NCBI RefSeq assembly: GCF_002001205.1
Contig: NZ_MUNZ01000089.1
Span: 1 to 64,000, forward strand
DNA from: Hydrogenophaga sp. A37
Lineage (GTDB): Bacteria > Pseudomonadota > Gammaproteobacteria > Burkholderiales > Burkholderiaceae_C
Length of the DNA stretch: 64,000 nucleotides
Reading direction: 5' to 3'
Both the position numbers and the translations under genes were made by a program. Below are positions 1 through 10,005 of the stretch, piece after piece (position 1 is the stretch's first letter; every line of letters starts with the position of its first letter). The notes under the pieces are model-generated. The model worked only from the letters and a program-made list of their open reading frames with translations. It was not told the origin of the DNA and did not search any database.

Positions 1-77
1 TGCTGGGCCAGACTGGCCAGAGTCACGCGGTCTTCAGGCTGGAGCTGTTGATAGCGCTTGGACGGGGTGCTTTGCAT
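1..77 (-). CDS. IS30-family transposase, N-terminal fragment cut by the window edge
   Basis: The minus strand opens with ATG at 77 and reads 25 codons without a stop into the left edge. The peptide contains RYQQLQPEDRVTLASL, which resembles the helix-turn-helix opening of IS30-type transposases. The family call rests on this short stretch only, and whether the rest is intact cannot be seen. The roughly 50 bases upstream of the ATG, with TTGCACTTCAAACTTGAATC around 104-123, could include the element's terminal inverted repeat, but the matching end is outside the window. The gene lies just downstream of tatC in the same direction, so the element would mark the end of the his-tat gene run. Confidence 0.55.
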   Translation of the reverse strand, partial: MQSTPSKRYQQLQPEDRVTLASLAQ

Positions 78-146
78 CTGCGGACCTTACTCGGTGGCAG
101 GTGTTGCACTTCAAACTTGAATCCGCCGGGGTTCAGTTAAGGGGGT

Positions 147-941
147 TCAGTTCGTCGCGTTGTTCGCAGCAGGTTCTTCAGGTGCCGCAGTGTTTCGAAT
201 GAACCACTGGGAGCCCCAGATGCCCAGTTCATAGAGCACACACATCGGCACTGCCAGTGCCAATTGCGAGATCACGTCAGGTGGCGTCACGACGGCGGAG
301 ACGACAAAGGCCACAACGATGAAGTAGCCGCGAAACTCCTTCAGCTGCTTGACGGTCACCATCTTCATCTTCACCAGCAAGACAACCACGATCGGTACCT
401 GGAAGGCCAAACCAAAGGCCAGGTACAGAGACAGAATCGCCTCGACGTACGAAGCGATATCAGGTGTCGCGGCCACGCTCTTGGGAGTGAACTGCTGGAT
501 GAATCCGAACATCTTGTCGAGCACGAAGAACTGCACAAACGCGATGCCCACGTAGGCCAACAGACTGCCCAGAATGATCAGTGGCACCGCAAAGCGTTTT
601 TCGTGACTGTACAAACCGGGCGCAACAAAGGCCCAGACCTGGTACATCCACCACGGCAGCGACAACAACAGCGCAGCCATGGCCAGCACTTTGAGCGGAA
701 TGAAGAAAGGTGAAAATACCCCCACGGCGATCAGTTTTGCATCGGGTGGCATGTGGGCACGGATCGGCACCGCGATCAGGTCGATCAGTCCGCTGGGACC
801 GGGCCAGAACGCGAGGATGGCCATGCAAATGCCCAGACCCACCATGCCGTAGAGCAACCGATCACGCAGCTCCATGAGGTGCTGGACAAAAGGCTGCTCG
901 GTGCCGGCGAGCTCGTCGGTGGATTTGTCGGTGTCGGACAT
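147..941 (-). CDS. tatC: Sec-independent protein translocase subunit TatC
   Basis: TatC is the polytopic inner-membrane receptor that, with TatB, binds twin-arginine signal peptides of folded exported proteins. The 264-residue product has the conserved N-terminal HLMELRDRLL motif, the FVAPGLYSHEK segment and six hydrophobic segments, and its length is normal. The start MSDTDKST is chosen because its ATG overlaps the tatB stop by one base (TGATG); a longer in-frame upstream start would lie inside tatB. It is the last gene of a tatABC set that follows the histidine genes. A likely client in the window is MsrP at about 39.7 kb, which has a twin-arginine leader. Confidence 0.97.
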   Translation of the reverse strand: MSDTDKSTDELAGTEQPFVQHLMELRDRLLYGMVGLGICMAILAFWPGPSGLIDLIAVPIRAHMPPDAKLIAVGVFSPFFIPLKVLAMAALLLSLPWWMYQVWAFVAPGLYSHEKRFAVPLIILGSLLAYVGIAFVQFFVLDKMFGFIQQFTPKSVAATPDIASYVEAILSLYLAFGLAFQVPIVVVLLVKMKMVTVKQLKEFRGYFIVVAFVVSAVVTPPDVISQLALAVPMCVLYELGIWGSQWFIRNTAAPEEPAANNATN

Positions 942-1435
942 CAGCGGGAGACTGTAGTTGGGCGGGGCCGGAAACGGGCAACGCGGGCCGCTCCCGACTG
1001 GGTGCGCGTGCGCACACCGGCACGCGCCTTGTACCACTGTGGCATGGCTTTTTGTTTGATGCGCCAGTTTTTCCCTGGGTGCTTGTAACTCGGGTAGACG
1101 TCCGATCCGAGCGTGCCAAGTGCATCGTCATGACCTGAGGACAATCCATCCAGGCCGTGGGTGGCTTCGGACCACGATTTCTCGAAATCGCTGGCGCCGC
1201 TGCTCACCGAGGTTTCGACATCCCGGGCGGCGCTTTCGACCGAGTCCTTCATCTTCTTGAGTTCTTCGAGGTCCATCGAACGGTTGACCTCAGCCTTGAC
1301 GTCGGCGACATAGCGTTGTGCCTTGCCAAGCAATGCGCCCACCGTGCGCGCGACCCGCGGCAGCTTCTCAGGGCCGATGACGATCAGGGCCACGGCCCCG
1401 ATCAGGGCCAGCTTCGAAATACCGAGATCAATCAT
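941..1435 (-). CDS. tatB: Sec-independent protein translocase subunit TatB
   Basis: TatB forms the signal-recognition complex with TatC. The 164-residue product begins with a single hydrophobic helix ([20 protein letters not shown]), followed by the GPEKLP hinge and a charged amphipathic helix. That order defines the TatA/B/E family, and the Glu in the hydrophobic/hinge zone plus the long tail points to TatB rather than TatA. The variable tail after about residue 100 is basic and probably disordered. The gene lies between tatA (77-base gap) and tatC (one-base overlap). Confidence 0.95.
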   Translation of the reverse strand: MIDLGISKLALIGAVALIVIGPEKLPRVARTVGALLGKAQRYVADVKAEVNRSMDLEELKKMKDSVESAARDVETSVSSGASDFEKSWSEATHGLDGLSSGHDDALGTLGSDVYPSYKHPGKNWRIKQKAMPQWYKARAGVRTRTQSGAARVARFRPRPTTVSR

Positions 1436-1512
1436 GTATTGCCCGCACCGAAAGTGCCCTGGGGACGGGACCCATAAGGGTCAACTGAGCAGCGGTCGAC
1501 GTCCTCAGGCAT

Positions 1513-1755
1513 TCAGCTTTTCTGCTTGGCTTCAACGTCGATCGTGTTCTTCTCGCTGCGAACGTCTTGCGTGACCTGACCCGCAGGTGCCGATGCCGAT
1601 TCGGAAGCGGACTGCCCGCCATCCTTGATGCCATCTTTGAAGCCCTTGACCGCACCGCCCAGATCAGAACCAATGTTCTTGAGCTTCTTCGTGCCAAACA
1701 CCATCACCACGATGAGCAGAACAATCAGCCAGTGCCAAATGGAAAATGAACCCAT
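1513..1755 (-). CDS. tatA: Sec-independent protein translocase subunit TatA
   Basis: TatA oligomerises to form the transient passage for folded proteins. The 80-residue product has the expected short periplasmic N-terminus, one membrane helix ([19 protein letters not shown]), the [10 protein letters not shown] hinge and a Lys/Gly-rich amphipathic helix, then a polar Ser/Ala/Gln tail. It opens the tatABC set, 70 bases after the HIT-family gene, so it is probably transcribed with the genes before it. Confidence 0.95.
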   Translation of the reverse strand: MGSFSIWHWLIVLLIVVMVFGTKKLKNIGSDLGGAVKGFKDGIKDGGQSASESASAPAGQVTQDVRSEKNTIDVEAKQKS

Positions 1756-1825
1756 GAGTTTCTCCAGAAACAGGAATGTGCAGCGCGAAGCGCCGATGGT
1801 CTGATTCTAAGCCCCGGTGAATGGT

Positions 1826-2188
1826 TCAACCTCGCAGCCAGGGGCGCGGACCACCCATCACATGCCAGTGCAGATGCTGAACTTCCTGCCCACCTTCTGC
1901 CCCGGTGTTGCAGACCATGCGAAAGCCCCCTTCAGGGTAAGGGTTGCAACCTTGTTCGAGCGCCAGCTTCGGCGCCAGCACCATCAGCCTGCCCATCAGG
2001 CGCTCGTTTTCGGGCGTGAGATGAGCCATCGAAGTGATGTGCTGCTTGGGCACGATCAGAAAGTGCACCGGCGCCCAGGGGTTGATGTCGTGAAAGGCGT
2101 AGAGATCGTCATCTTCATGAACCGTTTTCGACGGAATCTGGCCGGCGATGATCTTGCAGAAGATGCAGTTGGGGTCGTGTGCGCTCAT
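1826..2188 (-). CDS. HIT-family nucleotide-binding hydrolase (HinT-like)
   Basis: This 120-residue protein carries the histidine triad signature HLHWHVMGG near its C-terminus and the N-terminal CIFCKI motif of HinT-like proteins. HinT enzymes hydrolyse nucleoside phosphoramidates such as AMP-lysine; the exact substrate here is not shown. The length is typical and the start has no close competitor. It lies 13 bases after the DUF4870 gene and before tatA. A HIT gene between hisE and tatA is a common arrangement in this order of bacteria. Confidence 0.93.
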   Translation of the reverse strand: MSAHDPNCIFCKIIAGQIPSKTVHEDDDLYAFHDINPWAPVHFLIVPKQHITSMAHLTPENERLMGRLMVLAPKLALEQGCNPYPEGGFRMVCNTGAEGGQEVQHLHWHVMGGPRPWLRG

Positions 2189-2201
2189 GGTTTGAAGACG
2201 T

Positions 2202-2591
2202 TCAGTCGGGCATGGCTTGGCTGGCGTTCATGCGCACCATGCCCTTGACGATACGATAGAGGAACCAGATGGAAACCACCGCCCAGGCGATGGCGCCAGG
2301 CAGATACAGCAACAGGAACAAGGGAAAAGTGATCACATAGAGCACACCGGCCCAGATCACGGTTCGGATGCGCCAGGAAAAATGGCTTGCTTGCCACGTG
2401 CCTCCAGCATCGCCTTTCTTCACCAGGTCGATGACCAGCGCCACGATCAACAAACCCGCACCAATTTGAGCGCCCGGAATCACAGCCGCCACGGCCACGA
2501 CCAGATGAAGCAAATAACTGATCCAACCCACTGTTTTGAGGGATTCGGCCTTCTCGCTGTCGATGGCTTTGACGTCGATGATGTCGCTCAT
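2202..2591 (-). CDS. DUF4870-family small membrane protein
   Basis: A 129-residue protein with a polar N-terminus of about 20 residues (MSDIIDVKAIDSEKAES), then about four hydrophobic segments containing GWISYLLHLVV, a central SHFSWRIRTVIW stretch and a final IWFLYRIVKGM. This layout resembles DUF4870 (TIC20-like) membrane proteins, whose function is unknown. It sits tightly between hisE (11-base gap) and the HIT gene (13-base gap), so it is probably co-transcribed, but the context does not indicate a role in histidine synthesis. Confidence 0.8.
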   Translation of the reverse strand: MSDIIDVKAIDSEKAESLKTVGWISYLLHLVVAVAAVIPGAQIGAGLLIVALVIDLVKKGDAGGTWQASHFSWRIRTVIWAGVLYVITFPLFLLLYLPGAIAWAVVSIWFLYRIVKGMVRMNASQAMPD

Positions 2592-2602
2592 GTCGTTTCC
2601 TT

Positions 2603-2974
2603 TCAGGATTTGGACTCGGCTTCGCGTGCCACGGCTTTGCGCAGCGCTTTTTCTTCCAGACCACTCAGGCCCTCGCGCCGCGAAAGTTCGTCCACCACAT
2701 CGGCCGGCGTCTTGCCGTAGTGCGCCAGCGCGATCATGCAGTGGAACCAGAGATCGGCCACCTCATTGACCAGCTTCTGACCGTCACCGCCATGGTCGCA
2801 ATCCTTGGCGGCCATCACGGCTTCGGTGGCCTCTTCGCCGATCTTTTTCAGGAAAGCGTCCGGGCCTTTGTCCAACAGGCGGGCAACGTAACTTTTTTCG
2901 GGATCACCGCCATTCGCTGGCTTGCGGCTTTCAATCACGGCGGCCAGGCGCGCCAGAGCATCGGAGGAAGACAT
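2603..2974 (-). CDS. hisE: Phosphoribosyl-ATP pyrophosphatase HisE
   Basis: HisE performs the second histidine step, splitting pyrophosphate from phosphoribosyl-ATP. The 123-residue product contains the all-alpha MazG-like motif [15 protein letters not shown] with the metal-binding Glu residues, and [10 protein letters not shown]. The ATG at 2974 ([10 protein letters not shown]) is chosen because the longer frame upstream runs into hisI. HisE and HisI are separate genes here rather than the HisIE fusion of enterobacteria. The hisI stop is only five bases upstream. Confidence 0.96.
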   Translation of the reverse strand: MSSSDALARLAAVIESRKPANGGDPEKSYVARLLDKGPDAFLKKIGEEATEAVMAAKDCDHGGDGQKLVNEVADLWFHCMIALAHYGKTPADVVDELSRREGLSGLEEKALRKAVAREAESKS

Positions 2975-2979
2975 GGGGG

Positions 2980-3369
2980 TCACTTGTAGATGGATTCGGG
3001 GTCTTTGAGCACCGGATCGACCGGGTGCCACTGTCCATTTTCATGGCGCTGGTAGAAGCAACTGTGGCGCCCGGTGTGGCAGGCGATGCCCGGCTCATGG
3101 CCCAGTTGTGTGACCTTGAGCAGCACCACATCATTGTCGCAATCGAGCCGGATGTCGTGCACCGTCTGCACATGGCCCGACTCCTCGCCCTTGAACCAGA
3201 GTTTGTTGCGCGAGCGGCTGAAATACACCGCACGCCCCAGTTCGGCCGTTTTCTCCAGTGCCTCACGGTTCATCCAGGCAAACATCAGCACATCGCCGGT
3301 GGCGGCTTCCTGTGCGATCACGGGGACCAACCCCTGGGCGTCCCATTTCACTTCGTCCAACCAATTCAT
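2980..3369 (-). CDS. hisI: Phosphoribosyl-AMP cyclohydrolase HisI
   Basis: HisI opens the purine ring of phosphoribosyl-AMP, the third step of histidine synthesis. The 129-residue product has the family hallmarks [16 protein letters not shown], the DCDNDV metal site and the CHTGRHSCF cysteines that bind zinc. It is followed closely by hisE. Unusually, a gene on the opposite strand (3484-3978) separates it from hisF, so hisI-hisE probably needs its own promoter in 3370-3483 or read-through of about 600 bases. Confidence 0.97.
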   Translation of the reverse strand: MNWLDEVKWDAQGLVPVIAQEAATGDVLMFAWMNREALEKTAELGRAVYFSRSRNKLWFKGEESGHVQTVHDIRLDCDNDVVLLKVTQLGHEPGIACHTGRHSCFYQRHENGQWHPVDPVLKDPESIYK

Positions 3370-3483
3370 CTCTTGAATCTACCATGCAGCCCCTTCGGCT
3401 GGCACGCCCTGCCCATCGGGGTAGGATGGACTCAATACTCCAGCAAGAAAACCTGCCCCGCCAGGGTCAATGAAAGAACATCC

Positions 3484-3978
3484 ATGCGATTCAGAACCTT
3501 GCTCCTGATTGCCCTTATCCTGCTGATCGCGGCCTTCGTGGCCCTCAACTTCGAGAGCATCCTGCAACCCACCACGCTCTATCTGGGTGTGACCAATGTC
3601 GAGGCCCCGCTGGGTCTGGCCCTGCTGGGCATGCTGGTGGCGGTGCTGGTGGTCTTCTTGCTGGCGCTGGTCTACTTTCAGACGACCCACCTCATGGAGG
3701 TTCGGCGCATCACCCGCGAAGCCAATGAGCAACGCACCCTCGCCGACAAGGCCGAGGCCTCACGCTTTACCGAATTGCGCGAGTTCCTGCGCACCGAAAT
3801 GCAGGCCACCGCTGCGCGGGACACCGAGCTGTCCGGTCAACTGATGCAGAAGATGGACAGTGTGCAAGCAGCGCTCGCCACCACCATCGAACAAACGGGC
3901 AATGGAATCAGCGCCAACCTGGGCGAGATCGAAGACCGGCTGGACCGCCAGTTGCCGTCCGGCGCCGGCCGCGTCTAG
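3484..3978 (+). CDS. LapA-domain (DUF1049-like) membrane protein with coiled-coil tail
   Basis: A 164-residue protein on the strand opposite to its neighbours. It has two membrane helices (about residues 4-22 and 42-64), separated by a short loop with VALNFES, then a charged, heptad-like tail rich in Glu, Gln and Arg. The two-helix part resembles LapA/DUF1049 proteins, which in other bacteria act in lipopolysaccharide assembly control; that role is not shown here. The gene interrupts the his run between hisF and hisI. Its stop and the hisF stop share the palindrome CTAG at 3975-3978. The ribosome-binding site is weak (AAAGAA). Confidence 0.72.
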   Translation: MRFRTLLLIALILLIAAFVALNFESILQPTTLYLGVTNVEAPLGLALLGMLVAVLVVFLLALVYFQTTHLMEVRRITREANEQRTLADKAEASRFTELREFLRTEMQATAARDTELSGQLMQKMDSVQAALATTIEQTGNGISANLGEIEDRLDRQLPSGAGRV

Positions 3979-4754
3979 ATACGGACCGGAATACCGCGCT
4001 CAGCCATGCGCGCCTTGGCCTGGGCCACGGTGTATTCGCCGTAGTGGAAGATGCTGGCGGCCAGCACGGCATCCGCCCCGCCCTGTTGCACCCCATCGGC
4101 CAGATGATCGAGGTTGCCCACACCGCCCGAGGCGATCACCGGCACATCGACCGCATCGGCCACGGCCCGCGTGAGGGCCAGGTCAAACCCGCTTTTGGTG
4201 CCATCGCGGTCCATGCTGGTGAGCAGGATTTCGCCGGCGCCGAAGTCGGCCATCTGCTTCGCCCAAGTCACCGCATCGAGTCCGGTGTTCTTTCGGCCCC
4301 CATGGCTGTAGACGTCCCAGCCCTCACCGCGGTGGAGCAGGTCGTCGCCGAAACGGCGTTTGGCATCAATGGCGACCACGATGCACTGTGCGCCGTATTT
4401 GTCGGACGCGTCGCGGATGACCTGCGGGTTGGCAATCGCCGCCGAATTGAAGCTGGTCTTGTCGGCACCTGCGTTGAGCAGGCGGCGCACGTCTTCTACG
4501 GTGCGCACACCACCTCCGACCGTGAGCGGAATGAACACCTGCGAGGCCACCGCCTCGATGATGTGCAGGATCAGGTCGCGCCCGTCGCTGGTGGCTGTGA
4601 TGTCGAGGAAGGTCAGCTCGTCTGCGCCCTGTTCGTTGTAGCGCGCGGCGATCTCTACCGGGTCGCCGGCATCGCGCAGCTCCACGAAATTGACGCCCTT
4701 GACCACACGGCCACCGGTCACGTCCAGGCAGGGGATGATGCGTTTGGCGAGCAT
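3975..4754 (-). CDS. hisF: Imidazole glycerol phosphate synthase cyclase subunit HisF
   Basis: HisF is the cyclase half of imidazole glycerol phosphate synthase. It joins ammonia from HisH with PRFAR to give the imidazole product and AICAR. The 259-residue TIM barrel begins [11 protein letters not shown] with the catalytic Asp, has the second Asp in [10 protein letters not shown] and phosphate-binding VGGGVRT and ASGGVG loops. The ATG at 4754 is the standard start; an upstream GTG/ATG extension would be non-homologous. About 94 bases of repeat-like sequence separate it from hisA. Confidence 0.98.
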   Translation of the reverse strand: MLAKRIIPCLDVTGGRVVKGVNFVELRDAGDPVEIAARYNEQGADELTFLDITATSDGRDLILHIIEAVASQVFIPLTVGGGVRTVEDVRRLLNAGADKTSFNSAAIANPQVIRDASDKYGAQCIVVAIDAKRRFGDDLLHRGEGWDVYSHGGRKNTGLDAVTWAKQMADFGAGEILLTSMDRDGTKSGFDLALTRAVADAVDVPVIASGGVGNLDHLADGVQQGGADAVLAASIFHYGEYTVAQAKARMAERGIPVRI

Positions 4755-4848
4755 CTCAGACCGCGGCGCCGGGCCGCCCCAAGCAAGGCCGCGCACCTGT
4801 GGGGGGCAGCGAATACACGGAGTGAAGAGCGAGGGGGCAGTTCATGAC
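4755..4848. repeat. GC-rich intergenic repeat-like sequence between hisA and hisF
   Basis: This 94-base gap has no gene. It contains GCGGCGCCGGGCCGCCCC and, near 4800-4838, GGGGGGCAGCG followed by AGTGAAGAGCGAGGGGGCAG. It reads like a dispersed intergenic element that I recall from comamonad genomes, though the exact family cannot be tested here. The two GC-rich repeats at 17458 and 51128 are similar in character but not clearly homologous. It could form hairpins within the his transcript. Confidence 0.4.
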
Positions 4849-5589
4849 TTATCCGTTGAGCTCGTCGGCCAGCTGCTGGGCCGCCTCGAAGTCCAGATCG
4901 CCGCTGTAGATCGAGCGGCCGCAGATCACGCCTTCGACGCCTTCATCCTCAACGTCGCACAGCTTGCGGATGTCGTCCATGTTCGACAGACCACCCGAGG
5001 CGATCACGGGAATGGACAAGGCCTGCGCCAGCTTGACAGTGGCCTCGATGTTGATGCCCGAGAGCATGCCATCGCGGCCGATGTCGGTGTAGATGATGCC
5101 TTCGACGCCGTAGTCTTCGAACTTCTTGCCCAGGTCCACCACCTCGTGGCCCGTGAGCTTGCTCCAGCCGTCGGTGGCCACCTTGCCGTCCTTGGCGTCT
5201 AGGCCCACGATGATGTGGCCGCCGAAGGCAGTACACGCGTCCTGAAGGAAGCCGGGGTTCTTCACCGCAGCAGTGCCGATGATCACGTAGCGCAAACCGG
5301 CGTCGAGGTAGCGCTCGATGGTGTCGAGATCGCGGATGCCGCCGCCGAGCTGCACGTCCACCTCGGAGCCCACTTCTTTCAAAATGGCGCGGATGGCCTG
5401 CTCGTTCTTGGGCTTGCCGGCAAATGCACCATTCAGGTCCACCAGGTGCACGCGGCGCGCACCCTTGTTGACCCAGTTGCGGGCCATGGCCGCCGGGTCT
5501 TCACCGAACACCGTGGATTGGTCCATGTCGCCCTGTTTGAGGCGAACGCACTGGCCGTCTTTGAGATCAATGGCGGGAATCAGCAACAT
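4849..5589 (-). CDS. hisA: ProFAR isomerase HisA
   Basis: HisA catalyses the Amadori rearrangement of ProFAR to PRFAR. The 246-residue half-barrel pair begins [20 protein letters not shown], with the catalytic Asp at residue 8. The second catalytic Asp lies in [12 protein letters not shown] and the phosphate loops are QLGGGIRD and ASGGLSN. It follows hisH after a 26-base gap. Confidence 0.98.
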   Translation of the reverse strand: MLLIPAIDLKDGQCVRLKQGDMDQSTVFGEDPAAMARNWVNKGARRVHLVDLNGAFAGKPKNEQAIRAILKEVGSEVDVQLGGGIRDLDTIERYLDAGLRYVIIGTAAVKNPGFLQDACTAFGGHIIVGLDAKDGKVATDGWSKLTGHEVVDLGKKFEDYGVEGIIYTDIGRDGMLSGINIEATVKLAQALSIPVIASGGLSNMDDIRKLCDVEDEGVEGVICGRSIYSGDLDFEAAQQLADELNG

Positions 5590-5615
5590 GATGGTGGCGT
5601 GGGATACGGATGGAC

Positions 5616-6278
5616 TCAGGGATTCCAGTGGAGGAAGTTGCGGTAGAGCGCCAGCCCCTGATCGGCGCTCTTTTCGGGGTGAAACTGGGTGGCAAAAATA
5701 TTGTCACGGGCAATCGCTGCGGCAAAACGGCCACCGAAATCGGCTTCGCCCACGCAGTGCTGGGATTGGGCCGGGCGGGCGTAGTAGCTGTGCACGAAAT
5801 AGAAATAGGCGCTCTCGTCGATCCCGGCCCACAACGGATGGGTGGGCCCGCGCCCCAGATCGTGGAACACCTGGTTCCAGCCCATCTGGGGCACTTTAAA
5901 GCGACTGCCGTCAGCCTGCGTCTGGCCGGCCAACTGGAACTTCACCACATCCCCCGGGATCAGGCCCAGGCCATCGGTCGGACCTTCTTCGCTGCGGTCC
6001 AGCAGCATCTGCATGCCAACGCAGACACCGAACAACGGTTTGTTCGCGGCGGCGTGCAACACGGCGTCCAGCAGCCCGGAAGCGGCGAGCTCGCGCATGC
6101 AGTCGGCCATGTGCCCCTGGCCGGGCAGCACCACGCGGTCGGCGTCCAGCACGTCTTGCGCGCGGGACGTGACGAGCACCTCCACGTCAGCGATCTGTGC
6201 CACATGAGCCACGGCCTGCGACACCGAGCGAAGATTGCCACTGCCGTAGTCCACCACGGCGACTGTCTTGCGTTTCAT
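5616..6278 (-). CDS. hisH: Imidazole glycerol phosphate synthase glutaminase subunit HisH
   Basis: HisH is the class I glutaminase that feeds ammonia to HisF. The 220-residue product starts with [14 protein letters not shown], has the nucleophilic Cys in GVCVGMQML and the His/Glu pair in QFHPEKS. Its length is slightly above the usual 200 or so. It lies between hisB (22-base gap) and hisA. Confidence 0.98.
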   Translation of the reverse strand: MKRKTVAVVDYGSGNLRSVSQAVAHVAQIADVEVLVTSRAQDVLDADRVVLPGQGHMADCMRELAASGLLDAVLHAAANKPLFGVCVGMQMLLDRSEEGPTDGLGLIPGDVVKFQLAGQTQADGSRFKVPQMGWNQVFHDLGRGPTHPLWAGIDESAYFYFVHSYYARPAQSQHCVGEADFGGRFAAAIARDNIFATQFHPEKSADQGLALYRNFLHWNP

Positions 6279-6300
6279 CTGAACGAGGGAGCGTAAAAAC

Positions 6301-6918
6301 TCAGAGCGAACCTTTGGTCGAGGGAATCACGTCACCCAGGCGTGCGTCGCGCTCCAGCGCCATGCGCAGTGCACGGGCAAAAGCCTTGAACACGGTCTCG
6401 GCCTGGTGGTGCGCATTCTCGCCGTGCAGGTTGTCGATGTGCAGGGTCACCCCGGCATGATTGACGAAACCCTGAAAAAACTCGAAGGCAAGCTGGGTGT
6501 CGAAGCCGCCGACCATGCCGCTCTTGAATGGCACGCGCATGTGCAGGCCGGGACGGCCCGAGAAATCGACCACCACGCGCGACAAGGCTTCGTCCAGCGG
6601 CACATAGGCGTGGCCGTAGCGGCGGATGCCCTTCTTGTCACCGACCGCTTGGGCAAAGGCCTGGCCGAGTGTGATGCCCACGTCTTCCACCGTGTGGTGG
6701 CCATCGATGTGCAGGTCGCCCTTGGCTTGGATGTCGAGATCGATCAACCCGTGACGGGCGATTTGATCGAGCATGTGATCGAAAAAGCCGATGCCGGTGG
6801 ACAGCTTCGCAGCACCCGAACCGTCGAGGTTGATGCGCACGCTGATCTGCGTTTCCGCGGTGTTGCGCTGGACGTCGGCCACTCGGTCGGCAGCGGAGGA
6901 AACAGAGGGGGCGGTCAT
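6301..6918 (-). CDS. hisB: Imidazoleglycerol-phosphate dehydratase HisB
   Basis: HisB removes water from imidazole glycerol phosphate. The 205-residue product is the monofunctional form, without the phosphatase domain of enterobacterial HisB. Metal-ligand motifs are visible: [23 protein letters not shown] and the later [11 protein letters not shown]. The start overlaps the hisC stop by four bases, indicating translational coupling. A separate histidinol-phosphate phosphatase must therefore be encoded elsewhere. Confidence 0.97.
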   Translation of the reverse strand: MTAPSVSSAADRVADVQRNTAETQISVRINLDGSGAAKLSTGIGFFDHMLDQIARHGLIDLDIQAKGDLHIDGHHTVEDVGITLGQAFAQAVGDKKGIRRYGHAYVPLDEALSRVVVDFSGRPGLHMRVPFKSGMVGGFDTQLAFEFFQGFVNHAGVTLHIDNLHGENAHHQAETVFKAFARALRMALERDARLGDVIPSTKGSL

Positions 6919-8006
6919 AGGGCTTGTTGCAGGGCGCTGATCAGCAAAGCGGTTTCAGCGGGGGTTCCCACCGTGAGGCGCAGGCAGTTGGCCAGCGATG
7001 GGTGCATTTTAGAAACATTCTTGACCAGTATGCCGCGCGCCTTCAGGCCATCGAAGCAGCGTTGTGCATCGGGTACACGCGCCAGCACCATGTTGGCGTC
7101 GCTGGGGAACGGTGTCGCGCCGGGCATCCGGGCCAGGGCGTCGATCAACACCGCCCGCTGCTCGCGGATCTGAGCGGCCTGCTGCGCGAACACATCGGCG
7201 TGCTCCAGCGCAAACAGCGCGCATTCGGCATTGAGCACGCTCACGTTGTAGGGCGGGCGCAGCTTGTCCACCTCATGCACCAAGGTCTGCGGCCCGAGCA
7301 TGTAGCCCAGGCGCACACCGGCCAGGCCAAACTTGGACAGCGTGCGCATGAGCAGCACGTTGGCATTGGCCGCCGGGTTAACGCGAATCTCGTCGAGCCA
7401 GCTGCGGCTGGAGAAGGGCTGGTAGGCCTCGTCCATCACCACCAGCCCACCGAACTTGGCAGCCTCAGCGATCAGGCGGCGAACCACGCCCGCATCCCAG
7501 AGGTTGGCGGTGGGGTTGTTGGGGTAGCCGATGTAGGTGATGGCGGGCCGGTGCGCACGCATGGCGGCCTGCATGGCGGCCTCGTCCAGCTCGAAGTCGG
7601 CTGTCAGCGGCACGCCGTGAAAAGCCAGGCCCTGCAACTGCGCACTCATCTGATACATCACGAAACCGGGCAACGGCGCCAGGATGGACGCACCGGGCAC
7701 GTCGCAGGCCATGGCCAGCAGGGAAATCAGCTCGTCCGATCCGTTGCCCAGCATCAGGCCGAAGCCTTCGGGCAGGTCCACATAGCGGGCCAGCGCGTGA
7801 TGGAGGTCATCAATGCGGGCGCCCGGGTAGCGGTTGATCGCGACAGCGCCGAGCCGTTCGCCCAGCTTCCTTTGCAGCTCACGGGGGAGCGAGAACGGGT
7901 TCTCCATCGCATCGAGCTTGACCATGCCGGTCGAGTCCTGGATGGCGTAGGCGTGCATGGACTGGACGTCCTGGCGGATGAAGCGCAGCGGGTTGGATGT
8001 GTTCAT
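6915..8006 (-). CDS. hisC: Histidinol-phosphate aminotransferase HisC
   Basis: HisC is a PLP-dependent fold-type I aminotransferase that converts imidazole acetol phosphate to histidinol phosphate. The 363-residue product has [10 protein letters not shown], the [10 protein letters not shown] aspartate motif and the PLP lysine in [15 protein letters not shown]. The ATG at 8006 (MNTSNPLRF) is chosen because it lies five bases after the hisD stop, whereas longer frames run into hisD. Its stop overlaps the hisB start. Confidence 0.97.
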   Translation of the reverse strand: MNTSNPLRFIRQDVQSMHAYAIQDSTGMVKLDAMENPFSLPRELQRKLGERLGAVAINRYPGARIDDLHHALARYVDLPEGFGLMLGNGSDELISLLAMACDVPGASILAPLPGFVMYQMSAQLQGLAFHGVPLTADFELDEAAMQAAMRAHRPAITYIGYPNNPTANLWDAGVVRRLIAEAAKFGGLVVMDEAYQPFSSRSWLDEIRVNPAANANVLLMRTLSKFGLAGVRLGYMLGPQTLVHEVDKLRPPYNVSVLNAECALFALEHADVFAQQAAQIREQRAVLIDALARMPGATPFPSDANMVLARVPDAQRCFDGLKARGILVKNVSKMHPSLANCLRLTVGTPAETALLISALQQAL

Positions 8007-8011
8007 GTCTC

Positions 8012-9355
8012 TCAACTGGCTTCGCGCATCGGCGGCACGACGGTGAGGCGCATCTCGGCAGCGCGTGCGTGGGCCTGCAGACCCTCGCCGTAGGCCAGTT
8101 CGGCGGCGATGGTGCCGAGCGTCTGCGCACCGGCGGCGCTGACCTCGATCAGGCTGCTGCGTTTCTGAAAGTCGTACACACCCAGCGGCGAGCTGAAACG
8201 CGCCGTGCCGCTGGTGGGCAGTACGTGGTTGGGTCCAGCGCAGTAGTCGCCCAGGCTTTCGCTGGTGTAGGCACCGAGGAAGATCGCGCCGGCGTGTTTG
8301 AGCAGCGGCTCCCAACGGTATGGCTCGTGGCTCGACACCTCTAGGTGCTCTGGCGCGATGCGGTTGCTGATGGCACAGGCCTCCTCCATGTCACGCGTGT
8401 GGATCAGCGCGCCGCGGTCGTTCAGGCTCTTGGCGATGATGGCCGCGCGCGGCATGGTGGGCAGCAAGCGGTGAATGGCGGCCTGCACGGCGTCAATGTA
8501 CCCGGCGTCGGGGCACAGCAGAATGCTCTGCGCCAGTTCATCGTGTTCGGCCTGGCTGAACAGGTCCATCGCCACCCAGTCGGCCGGCGTGCTGCCATCG
8601 GCCAGCACCAGGATTTCACTCGGGCCCGCGATCATGTCGATGCCCACGGTACCGAACACGCGCTTCTTGGCGCTCGCCACGTAGGCGTTGCCGGGGCCGG
8701 TGATTTTGTCCACCTTGGGCACGGTGGCCGTGCCGTAGGCCAGCGCGGCCACGGCCTGCGCGCCGCCGATGGTGAAGGCCCGGGTGACGCCGGCCACGTA
8801 GGCGGCGGCCAGCACCAGCGGGTTCTTCTCGCCGCGCGGCGTGGGCACGACCATGATGATTTCCGCCACACCGGCCACATGGGCGGGGATCGCGTTCATC
8901 AGCACGCTGCTGGGGTAGGCCGCCTTGCCACCGGGCACGTAGATGCCCACGCGGTCCAGCGGTGTGACCTTCTGTCCCAGCAAGGTGCCATCCTCGTCGC
9001 GGTAGCTCCAGCTTTCGCCCGCTGCCTTCTTCTGCGCCTCGTGGTAGCTGCGCACGCGGCGCGCGGCCGACTCGAGGGCATCGCGTTGGGCGGTGGGCAG
9101 ACCGTCAAAAGCGGCCTTGAGTTCGGCCTGGGTCAGTTCCAACGATTGAAGGCTGTCGGCATTCAGGCCATCAAAGCGGGCCGTGTACTCCAGCACCGCC
9201 GCATCGCCACGCTGCTGCACGTCGGCGAGGATGTCGGCCACACGTTGCTCGATCGCGCTGTCCGTGTCCGCCGACCAATGCAACCGGGCCGCAAACTGCG
9301 CCTCGAAATCGGTCGAAGTGGTGGACAGACGGAGGGGCGCGGCGGTGAGGCTCAT
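8012..9355 (-). CDS. hisD: Histidinol dehydrogenase HisD
   Basis: HisD oxidises histidinol to histidine in two NAD-dependent steps. The 447-residue product has the zinc-enzyme motifs [24 protein letters not shown] and [11 protein letters not shown] with the catalytic Glu/His pair, and [14 protein letters not shown] near the C-terminus. Its start overlaps hisG by four bases. Histidinol dehydrogenase is complete and of normal length. Confidence 0.98.
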   Translation of the reverse strand: MSLTAAPLRLSTTSTDFEAQFAARLHWSADTDSAIEQRVADILADVQQRGDAAVLEYTARFDGLNADSLQSLELTQAELKAAFDGLPTAQRDALESAARRVRSYHEAQKKAAGESWSYRDEDGTLLGQKVTPLDRVGIYVPGGKAAYPSSVLMNAIPAHVAGVAEIIMVVPTPRGEKNPLVLAAAYVAGVTRAFTIGGAQAVAALAYGTATVPKVDKITGPGNAYVASAKKRVFGTVGIDMIAGPSEILVLADGSTPADWVAMDLFSQAEHDELAQSILLCPDAGYIDAVQAAIHRLLPTMPRAAIIAKSLNDRGALIHTRDMEEACAISNRIAPEHLEVSSHEPYRWEPLLKHAGAIFLGAYTSESLGDYCAGPNHVLPTSGTARFSSPLGVYDFQKRSSLIEVSAAGAQTLGTIAAELAYGEGLQAHARAAEMRLTVVPPMREAS

Positions 9356-10005
9356 GACGGAACGGCGTTTTTTTCGATGGCGTTAGTGAAGGCGTCGAGG
9401 ATGGGGCGGATCGCTGCCTGCTTGAGCTTGAGCGCAGCTTGGTTGACGACCAGCCGCGAGCTGATGTCCATGATGCGTTCGACCTCGACCAGTTGGTTGG
9501 CTTTGAGCGTGTTGCCCGTGGACACCAGATCGACGATGGCGTCGGCCAGGCCAGTGAGTGGCGCGAGCTCCATGCTGCCATAGAGCTTGATCAGGTCCAC
9601 GTGCACGCCCTTGCTGGCGAAAAACTCGCGTGCAATCGCCGTGTATTTGGTGGCGACCTTCAGGCGCGAGCCCTGGCGCATGGCCGAGGCGTAATCAAAG
9701 TCGTTGCGCACCGCCACGCTCATGCGGCACTTGGCGATCTGCAGGTCCAGCGGCTGGTACAAGCCTTGGCCGCCGTGTTCGATCAGCGTGTCCTTGCCGG
9801 TCACGCCGATGTCAGCGCCGCCGTATTCCACGTAAGTCGGCACATCGGTCGCGCGGACCAGCACCACGCGCACGCCGGGCTGGTTGGTCGGCAAGATCAG
9901 CTTGCGCGATTTTTCCGGGTCTTCGAGCACCTCGATTCCGGCCGCGGCGAGCAGCGGCAGGGTTTCATCAAAAATGCGGCCTTTGGACAGAGCGAGTGTG
10001 ATCAT
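9352..10005 (-). CDS. hisG: ATP phosphoribosyltransferase, short form HisG
   Basis: HisG catalyses the first committed step, joining ATP and PRPP. At 217 residues this is the short form, which lacks the C-terminal regulatory domain and needs the partner HisZ for activity and histidine feedback. No hisZ is in this window. Visible motifs are [22 protein letters not shown] and the PRPP loop [12 protein letters not shown]. The start overlaps the murA stop by four bases, so the his genes are coupled to murA translation. Confidence 0.97.
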   Translation of the reverse strand: MITLALSKGRIFDETLPLLAAAGIEVLEDPEKSRKLILPTNQPGVRVVLVRATDVPTYVEYGGADIGVTGKDTLIEHGGQGLYQPLDLQIAKCRMSVAVRNDFDYASAMRQGSRLKVATKYTAIAREFFASKGVHVDLIKLYGSMELAPLTGLADAIVDLVSTGNTLKANQLVEVERIMDISSRLVVNQAALKLKQAAIRPILDAFTNAIEKNAVPS

